NCBI GenBank assembly: GCA_021802595.1
Contig: JAJZRT010000083.1
Location: forward strand, 1 to 10,318
DNA length: 10,318 nt
Direction: 5' to 3'
Origin: Pseudomonadota bacterium
GTDB lineage: Bacteria; Pseudomonadota; Gammaproteobacteria; Burkholderiales; Thiobacillaceae
Part shown: positions 1 to 5,480 of the stretch, one piece after another
Layout: every line of letters starts with the position of its first letter
How positions within the stretch are numbered: position 1 is the stretch's first letter
The notes under the pieces: model-generated
What the model was told of the DNA's origin: nothing
Database searches by the model: none
What the model saw: only the letters and a program-made list of their open reading frames with translations
Program-made: the position numbers and the translations under genes

Positions 1-105
1 GTGGCCGCCGGAGCCAACATGCTGAAATTCAGCCGGTCTGAAATTGCTGGAGGGGATGTGGCGATACGTTGGGGTGCTGAGAGGGGGGCGTAAGCTGCCG
101 GCGTT
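1..105. repeat. Probable terminal region of an IS21-family element, partly outside the window
   Basis: This stretch follows the istB stop codon on the minus strand, where the end of an IS21-type element is expected. It contains the 8-mer CTGAAATT twice, at 22-29 and 38-45, with a 16-bp period; the first copy is part of the near-palindrome CTGAAATTCAG. IS21-family ends are known to carry multiple repeated terminal sites bound by the transposase IstA. The outermost TG/CA terminus is not recognisable and probably lies beyond base 1. No gene is visible here. The assignment rests on adjacency to istB rather than on a recognised end sequence. Confidence 0.4.
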
Positions 106-232
106 TCAGATCTCGACCTGATCCTTTGAACGATAGCTTTTGCCATCGATGAGCACGGTCTCTGCGTGGTGCAGCAGGCGATCGAGAAGTGCTGAGGTGA
201 GGACAGCATCGTTGTTGAAGATGCCAGCCCTT
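106..232 (-). pseudogene. istB: 3' fragment of istB, IS21-family transposition helper ATPase
   Basis: Read on the minus strand this gives about 40 codons ending at a TGA (106-108). The residues include AGIFNNDAVLTSALLDRLLH followed by HAETVLIDGKSYR and KDQVEI. This is the C-terminal end of IstB-like AAA+ ATPases, the part after the Walker and sensor motifs, with the family-typical LLDRLLHHAE helix and GKSYR strand. The complete protein is about 250 residues, so the P-loop and most of the AAA+ core are missing. Homology appears to stop near base 229-232, where the conserved Trp I would expect before AGIF is replaced by Arg. The neighbouring receiver-EAL gene ends at 233, so the truncation point coincides with that gene's stop. 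It is not functional. The family call is secure; the exact breakpoint is approximate. Confidence 0.8.
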
Positions 233-1465
233 TCAATTTTCCCCTGGTAGAGTAGTTATTGGGTTTACCTCTGGACGGCGCGCTTCCCAGTCGACCAGCC
301 AGGCGGGTATATCCTCGGCTGGCATGGCTTTGGCAATGAAGTAGCCTTGGGCCAGGTCGCAGCCCCGCTGGCGCACAAAATCCCAGTCAGCCTGATCCTC
401 CACCCCTTCCGCCACAACTTCCATCCCGAGCTGTTTTGCCAGGCCCAGGCTGGCGTCAAACATCGCACACTGCGTATTATTGGCCCAGGCACCATGCACG
501 AAGCTTTGATCAATCTTGAGTTCGTCGAAAGGAATGTCGCGCAACTGGGCCAGGGAAGAATTCCCGGTACCGAAATCGTCGATTGATAGGCGAAAGCGCT
601 TCAGATGCAGTCGAGTCAAAATTTCAAGCGGTACGCGCTGGTCGTGCATCAAGCGGCTTTCCGTCACCTCCAACACCATCTGCTGCGGCGGTACACCCGC
701 CTTGGTCGTGAGCTCGACAATGTAATCCAGAAAATTCAGCGAGACCAGGTTGTCCATGGACAAATTAACGGCTACCCGCAAGCTAAGCCCCGCATCCTGC
801 CAGATCCTGGCTTGGTCCAGCGCGCCGCTCAGCACCGTTCGGGTCAGTGCGTCGATCAGACCATATTGTTCCGCGATGCCAATGAACTGGTCAGGGAATA
901 CCATTCCATCCTTGGGGTGACGCCAACGCACCAAGGTCTCCACACCGATGACTTCACCGGTAGCAAGTGCCACCTTGGGCTGGCAATAATTGATCAGCTC
1001 GCCGTTGGCGATGGCCGCACGCAACTCATTTGCACCGTAAACTTTTTTCGCCGCCCTGATGGCGCCTTGCGCTGGCGGCGCCCACTTATCAATCAACGCC
1101 GCCAGCCGCTCAGGCGTGAAGGGCTTGCTCAGATGACCGAGTCCCGTGATCTTATGCGCCCGCACCAGTTTCCCGACGGACTGCAACACACGTTCATTTT
1201 CCCCGCTCACTAAAATGAGCGCGCCCGAATAATGTTGCCCAACCAGGTGTCGCACGAACTCGACCCCATCCATTTCCGGCATATTGATATCCAGCAGAAT
1301 CAGATCCGGGCGGCTGTCCGGGCTATCGGCCAACTCCAGCGCAGCCCGTCCGTTGTCGCAGGTAGTGACCGAGGTGTATCCCAGGTTTGCCAGTATTTGA
1401 CCGAGCAGCCTGAGCATGAACGGCTCGTCATCGAGCACCAGAATCTTGATTGTGGAATTATTCAC
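233..1465 (-). CDS. Response regulator with EAL c-di-GMP phosphodiesterase domain (RocR-like)
   Basis: A cytoplasmic REC-EAL protein predicted to hydrolyse c-di-GMP to pGpG under phosphorylation control. I prefer the GTG start at 1465 (410 aa): it puts the receiver at the N-terminus, as in RocR, and has GAGG 11 nt upstream. A TTG at 1513 overlapping the kinase stop as TTGA would add 16 residues (426 aa). Numbered from the TTG, the receiver has DDE 28-30, phospho-acceptor D75, S103 in place of Thr, and K130. The EAL domain has E192 (motif reads ETL), N250, E282, E285, D312/D313, K333, E369 and Q389. From memory, the RocR catalytic residues have the same mutual spacing. All metal and base ligands are present, so it is probably active. 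It lies directly downstream of the hybrid kinase, its likely phosphodonor. The EAL domain is complete, but the stop abuts the IS fragment, so the last few residues may not be original. Confidence 0.93.
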   Translation of the reverse strand: MNNSTIKILVLDDEPFMLRLLGQILANLGYTSVTTCDNGRAALELADSPDSRPDLILLDINMPEMDGVEFVRHLVGQHYSGALILVSGENERVLQSVGKLVRAHKITGLGHLSKPFTPERLAALIDKWAPPAQGAIRAAKKVYGANELRAAIANGELINYCQPKVALATGEVIGVETLVRWRHPKDGMVFPDQFIGIAEQYGLIDALTRTVLSGALDQARIWQDAGLSLRVAVNLSMDNLVSLNFLDYIVELTTKAGVPPQQMVLEVTESRLMHDQRVPLEILTRLHLKRFRLSIDDFGTGNSSLAQLRDIPFDELKIDQSFVHGAWANNTQCAMFDASLGLAKQLGMEVVAEGVEDQADWDFVRQRGCDLAQGYFIAKAMPAEDIPAWLVDWEARRPEVNPITTLPGEN

Positions 1466-1509
1466 CGTTTTGGCAGCCTCGCATGATAATTGGTTAGTCC
1501 ATTGTGATT

Positions 1510-4083
1510 TCAATAGCCCGCAAGGTAATGTTCAACGCTAGCCAGTTCCTCCTCGAACCCGGGCAACAGTAGCGTCAGGGCTTTAATGTTGCCAGCCTTG
1601 CCCGCTTTTTCCATTCCGGCGCATAGCTCGCCCAGCGCCAGCGCGCCCACCGAGCGGGCCGAGGACTTGAGTTTGTGCGCCGCCGCACCGGCAGCCGCAG
1701 TCTGGCCCGTCTTGCAGGCAGTGCGCAACACCGCCGCCACCCTGGCCGCGCTGATACGGAAGTCATGCAGGAACTCGCGGATCACCGCCTCGTCGCCGCC
1801 GATCAATGCCTTTAGCACATTTACGTCAACCGTCGCGGACGCTTCGGCAGTGGGTGGTGCAGGTGGCGCCGTTTCAGTTGATGCAGTTTCGGCTGGTATC
1901 GGATCAGAAGTAACAATCGGCAGCCATTTCTTCAGCATCGCTTTCAGTTCAGCCAGTTGCACCGGCTTGCTCAGGTAATCATCCATGCCCATGGCGAGGC
2001 AGCGCTCGGCTTCGCCCTTTAGCACATTGGCGGTGAAGGCGACAATCGGCATGCGGGGCTTGCCGGCTTCGGCGGCGCGGATGGCGGCGGTCAACGCGTA
2101 ACCGTCCATCTCCGGCATGTGCAGGTCGGTGATTAGGATGGCGTAATCACCGCTCCGCCAGCGTTTCAGTGCCTCACGGCCATTGTTGGTGGTGTCTGCG
2201 ATATGCCCGAGCAGCATGAGCTGTTGCAGGACGACTTTCTGGTTGATCTCGTTGTCTTCGGCGACCAGAATCAAGCTGCCCTGCCGATGCGCCGCCTCGC
2301 GGTACAGCGGCGGGTGTGTCGCTTTGACATCGGGCAGAACTTCCCGGTTAGGTTCTTTAGCTCGACCGGACGCAATCGCCACCGCCTTCAGCAGAGCACT
2401 GCGGGTAAGTACATTGGCATCCACGTACACGAGATCGGCGCCCTCAAAACGCGGCGTCCGCCGCCCACACCCGATGACCACGAAGCGGACTTCGTGTTCC
2501 GGGTGGGTGCGGGCTACGGCGCGCAGCTCATCCAGTTGCGGTTTTCTGCCTGCGGTGTCGATGACCACTACGCATGGACCGGATGGACGGCTGTCCATCC
2601 ATCCACGGGCAGCCGCCAAGTCCGGCACTCGCTCAACCAGCGCTTTGTCATAGGCGAGATAGGTGGCAAGATCGTCGGCTACGCCATCTGGACCGACCAC
2701 CAGGCAAGACAGCCCCGCGACCAGTTGCTTGTCGGGTTTTAACCCGACAGGTCGGGATAAATCCCGACCTGCATCGTGCTGTTCTGACAGCAACGCGAAA
2801 GGGATGCGCACACCAAACAGCGAGCCTTTACCCGGTTCGCTATGCACGGTGATTTCGCCGCCCATGATGTTTACCAGTTGGCGAGAAATGGCCAGCCCCA
2901 GTCCAGTCCCGCCGAAATTCCGGGTGGTGGAAGAATCGGCTTGGGTGAACGGTGAAAACAACCGGGCCTGGGTTTCTTCATCCATGCCGATGCCGTTGTC
3001 GGTTATGCGAAACTCCAGCGTTACCTGCTCAGATGTGCTTTCAGCCAACAGGGCGCGAACCGACACCTTGCCTCGCCGCGGCTGTCCGCAGGAAAACTTG
3101 ACGGCGTTGTTCGCAAGATTGATCAGTATCTGGCGCAACCGCCCCGGATCGCCCAGAACCTCTGCGGGAATAGCCGGATCGGTGAACAGCATCAACTCCA
3201 CCCCTTTCTTCAAGGCCATGTGGCTTATGTTTTCGCATGCCCCTTCCACCACACCGGTGACAGATATGGGTATGGATTCAATCTGGAGCTTGCCGGCCTC
3301 GATCTTGGAGAAATCGAGAATATCGTTGATAACGGCAAGCAGGGCAAACGCCGAGTCGTGGACGATGTTGGCCATCTCCATTTGCGCGCCGTTGAGGCTG
3401 CTCTGCTGCAGCACATCTATCATGCCGATTACGCCATTCATCGGGGTGCGTATCTCATGGCTCATCGTAGCGAGAAACTCCGATTTGGCGAGATTGGCTT
3501 TTTCCGCCGCGGACTTGGCGCTCTCCAGTTCGGCGTTCTTGTCCAGCAGCGTCACATAGAGTTGCGCCCGCTCTGCTTCGACCTGCTTGCGCGCGGTATT
3601 GTCGGTGCCGATCAACAGATAACCGATGATGGCGTTTTGAGCGTCGCGCAGTGCGGTGACCGACACCACTGCCGGAAAGCGGCTGCCATCCTTGCGGATG
3701 TAGGTCAGCTCGTAGATGTCCTCGATGCCGCGCGAGGCCTTGAACACCAAGGCCTCGAAGCCCGAGGTAATCGGGGTGCCGAGCTCGACAGTTAATGCTT
3801 CCGCGCGCGCGATCACTTCTTGCGGATCGGAAATGTCGGCCGGCGTGATCTGGTTCATCACATCGGCAGCCGCGTAGCCCAGCATGCGCTCGGCGCCGAC
3901 GTTGAAGATCTGAATGACGCCCTTCTCGTCGGTGGCGATACTCGAAAAGTTGGCGCTGTTGAGAATCGCGTTCTGCAACGCCCCGGTTTTAAGCAGCGCC
4001 TCCTGGCGGCGCAACTCGGTGATGCCCTCCGCCGTGCCAGCAGCGGGGCTGAGAATAGCGGAATCTCGGAGGTTTTTGGGCAT
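1510..4083 (-). CDS. Soluble PAS hybrid sensor histidine kinase with receiver and Hpt domains
   Basis: An 857-aa multi-step phosphorelay kinase of the BarA/RocS type, but with no membrane segment or signal peptide, so it probably senses a cytoplasmic cue. Domains in order: a PAS domain at ~38-165; a short coiled coil ~165-200; HisKA with SHEIRTP and phospho-acceptor H209; HATPase_c with N-box 322-326, DNGIGM 362-367 and GGTGLGLAIS 391-400; a degenerate receiver-like region ~456-575; a true receiver with E609/D610, phospho-acceptor D653 (TDLHMPEMDG) and K706; a Pro/Ala/Thr-rich linker 725-750; and an Hpt domain with H803 (HKLKSSAR). Relay H209 to D653 to H803, and then to D75 of the neighbouring REC-EAL protein, is the likely path. 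ATG at 4083 has AAAGGAC seven bases upstream. The PAS ligand cannot be told from sequence. A palindromic repeat pair sits in the linker after the HATPase (residues 438-451). Confidence 0.95.
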   Translation of the reverse strand: MPKNLRDSAILSPAAGTAEGITELRRQEALLKTGALQNAILNSANFSSIATDEKGVIQIFNVGAERMLGYAAADVMNQITPADISDPQEVIARAEALTVELGTPITSGFEALVFKASRGIEDIYELTYIRKDGSRFPAVVSVTALRDAQNAIIGYLLIGTDNTARKQVEAERAQLYVTLLDKNAELESAKSAAEKANLAKSEFLATMSHEIRTPMNGVIGMIDVLQQSSLNGAQMEMANIVHDSAFALLAVINDILDFSKIEAGKLQIESIPISVTGVVEGACENISHMALKKGVELMLFTDPAIPAEVLGDPGRLRQILINLANNAVKFSCGQPRRGKVSVRALLAESTSEQVTLEFRITDNGIGMDEETQARLFSPFTQADSSTTRNFGGTGLGLAISRQLVNIMGGEITVHSEPGKGSLFGVRIPFALLSEQHDAGRDLSRPVGLKPDKQLVAGLSCLVVGPDGVADDLATYLAYDKALVERVPDLAAARGWMDSRPSGPCVVVIDTAGRKPQLDELRAVARTHPEHEVRFVVIGCGRRTPRFEGADLVYVDANVLTRSALLKAVAIASGRAKEPNREVLPDVKATHPPLYREAAHRQGSLILVAEDNEINQKVVLQQLMLLGHIADTTNNGREALKRWRSGDYAILITDLHMPEMDGYALTAAIRAAEAGKPRMPIVAFTANVLKGEAERCLAMGMDDYLSKPVQLAELKAMLKKWLPIVTSDPIPAETASTETAPPAPPTAEASATVDVNVLKALIGGDEAVIREFLHDFRISAARVAAVLRTACKTGQTAAAGAAAHKLKSSARSVGALALGELCAGMEKAGKAGNIKALTLLLPGFEEELASVEHYLAGY
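2731..2770. repeat. Twin palindromes (REP-like) embedded in the kinase gene
   Basis: Two adjacent perfect hairpins lie inside the coding sequence. The first is GTCGGGTT / AACCCGAC (2731-2738 and 2741-2748, 2-nt loop). The second is AGGTCGGGAT / ATCCCGACCT (2749-2758 and 2761-2770, 2-nt loop). Both share a GTCGGG core, so they look like two copies of one palindromic unit. They translate in frame to a hydrophilic linker (residues 438-451) between the HATPase domain and the degenerate receiver, where an insertion would be tolerated. Short GTCGGG-type palindromes dispersed through a genome are typical REP-like elements; that these belong to such a family is inferred. Confidence 0.6.
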
Positions 4084-4118
4084 GGCCGTCCTTTATTTGT
4101 AGGTCCTTTTTGTTTGGT

Positions 4119-4153
4119 TTTACCGTCTGAGGCTACACGGATGTGACGGTAAA
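4119..4153. promoter_or_regulatory. 9-bp inverted repeat upstream of the kinase gene
   Basis: TTTACCGTC (4119-4127) and GACGGTAAA (4145-4153) form a perfect inverted repeat separated by 17 nt, centred about 53 bp upstream of the kinase ATG. It could be an operator for the kinase/phosphodiesterase pair. The half-site contains ACCGTC, the same core as the flanking repeats at 4183-4202 and 8878-8897, so it may instead belong to the mobile-element end. No convincing promoter pair could be assigned around it. Confidence 0.4.
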
Positions 4154-4182
4154 CGCGAATGCTGATATTTCGAGGAAGAATC

Positions 4183-4202
4183 CACCGTCAGATTTACTGT
4201 CA
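4183..4202 (+). repeat. Left-hand ACCGTCA double repeat (element boundary candidate)
   Basis: CACCGTCA (4183-4190) and TACTGTCA (4195-4202) are two imperfect copies of an 8-mer with a 12-bp period. The same arrangement, in the same orientation, occurs at 8878-8897 (15 of 20 positions identical). The pair brackets the integrase fragment and its two cargo genes. Such repeats are plausible integrase or accessory-factor binding sites near an attachment end. No attachment core could be recognised beside this copy. Confidence 0.45.
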
Positions 4203-4266
4203 AATCTTCGCGCGATAGAACAGTATTCCGCCTATGACGGAAGAGATCATGCAACGGCCACCCGGA

Positions 4267-5478
4267 TCACCGGAGGAGTCGAACCGTGAAGCGCTCCCCA
4301 TCCTCAATAAGTTGCGGTTCCGTTCCATTGTGTTCCCGCATGCATTTAACAATTTTCCGAGGAACGCCCATGCCAGAATGTTCAAGGTAACCGTAGTCGC
4401 GCATAACGTCTTTGATAAGCTGATTTCGTGCCGCACGGCAGCCGGTCAGCATCCGCGCCGGAGTAATGCCATTAGGCAATCTGCCAGGAGATGTGATTTC
4501 CAGGCGATCATCATAGATCGAAAGCTCAATATCAGTGCTAGAGAGCAAATAGTCTCGATGAACCAGGGCATTGACAATCGCCTCGCGAATGGCCTCGACG
4601 GGATAGGCCGGACGGCTCTCGCGGCGCGCGCCACCCTCCTCAAGTTGTCCGCCGATCGGCGTGTTGCGTTGGACGAAAGCAATGGCTTGCTCGACCAAGC
4701 CAGCCTCGACAATCTCGCCAGCATCGTTTAGCAATGGAGACATAGGCCCCCGCAAAGCAACCCTTTCACGGGCCGCATAGTCTTTCTCCACGCCCGGATA
4801 AGCCACGGCATCGATACCGGCCTGCGGCAGGAATCGATTAGGCGTCCTGCCGAACAGAAGAATGCCCGAAACGGTAATGCCGTCCTCGACCATGATCTCC
4901 GTGTTAAACAAAAGGGTCTTCCATGCGGATTCGTCATTGATCGCCGGCGCGTCTTGTCCTCTCACATATGCGAAATAATTCGAAAGGCGCCGCATATCCA
5001 GATCAGCCAAGGTTGCGCCGGACACGGGCCGCAGTTCGGCACGGAAGCTGCCTCGCTGCTGAAAAAGCCGTCCCAGTTCCTCCGGCGTTGGCTCGCGGCT
5101 CTGGGTTCCAACTCGAATAAAATACGCGTTCTTGTTGTTATGCCAAAGGGTGTGAACATCAAATCCGCGTGAAACACGCACAATCGCAACGTCCTTTCCG
5201 GGCTCAACGTCTTTGATCTGCTCGTAGAACGGAATCAGCCCAGGTCGTATTTTGTCCCGGCAGGCCGTCATGACCCACTCTTCGAGGCGTTGCCGCGTGA
5301 TGCCGCTGATGCTTCCATCATCCTCAACCCCCAGCAGGACAATCCCCCCCTCAAGGTTGGAAAAGGCGACGAGTTCTTTCGCCAAGTCATGGTTCTGAAT
5401 ATCATCACGCTTGAATTCAACGCCTGAGTTTTCGCCGTTGCGGATGATTTCAAGCAATTCGGTGTGGGTCATGGTCAT
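4267..5478 (-). CDS. Schlafen AlbA_2 domain protein with C-terminal GHKL-type ATP-binding domain
   Basis: A 403-aa protein of the COG2865 type, often labelled ATP-binding protein, putative transcriptional regulator or RecG-like C-terminal protein. The N-terminal AlbA_2 domain (~8-135) has GENSGVEFK with E16 and E21, then NLEGGIVLLGVEDDG (41-55). A central region (~150-290) includes ILLFGRTP. The C-terminal ATPase-like part has an N-box-like EAIREAIVNALVHRDY (295-310, N303), DDRLEITSPGRLP (323-335) and a late EHSGMG (366-371). E16/E21 with D53/D54 resemble the acidic ribonuclease triad of Schlafen core domains (a Glu pair five apart plus an Asp), so nucleic-acid cleavage is possible but unproven. 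ATG at 5478 (second ATG at 5472) begins 2 bp after the upstream ATPase stop with no clear ribosome site, which implies translational coupling. It is probably the partner or effector of the PHP-ATPase. Confidence 0.9.
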   Translation of the reverse strand: MTMTHTELLEIIRNGENSGVEFKRDDIQNHDLAKELVAFSNLEGGIVLLGVEDDGSISGITRQRLEEWVMTACRDKIRPGLIPFYEQIKDVEPGKDVAIVRVSRGFDVHTLWHNNKNAYFIRVGTQSREPTPEELGRLFQQRGSFRAELRPVSGATLADLDMRRLSNYFAYVRGQDAPAINDESAWKTLLFNTEIMVEDGITVSGILLFGRTPNRFLPQAGIDAVAYPGVEKDYAARERVALRGPMSPLLNDAGEIVEAGLVEQAIAFVQRNTPIGGQLEEGGARRESRPAYPVEAIREAIVNALVHRDYLLSSTDIELSIYDDRLEITSPGRLPNGITPARMLTGCRAARNQLIKDVMRDYGYLEHSGMGVPRKIVKCMREHNGTEPQLIEDGERFTVRLLR

Positions 5479-5480
5479 AT

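Noticed and set aside
605..1213. Plus-strand open frame of 202 codons opposite the REC-EAL gene
   Set aside because: It lies wholly within a strongly supported minus-strand gene, and its translation shows no recognisable domain; it is a GC-codon shadow.
2581..2600. Hairpin GGATGGAC-GGCT-GTCCATCC inside the kinase gene
   Set aside because: It is a single copy in coding sequence with no related copy in the window; probably a chance codon effect, unlike the 2731-2770 pair.
2663..3559. Plus-strand open frame of 298 codons opposite the hybrid kinase
   Set aside because: It overlaps the HATPase and HisKA coding region, has low-complexity Ser/Arg/Pro-rich content and no motif, and is a shadow of the kinase gene.
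4169..4184. TTCGAGGAAGAATCC as a possible second copy of the guaA-like attachment core
   Set aside because: It matches the core at only about 7 of 10 central positions and lacks the Trp-Glu-stop bases; too weak to call.
4198..4203. Perfect TTGACA (minus strand) as a -35 box for the kinase gene
   Set aside because: No acceptable -10 lies 16-18 bp downstream, and the bases form part of the ACCGTCA/ACTGTCA doublet.
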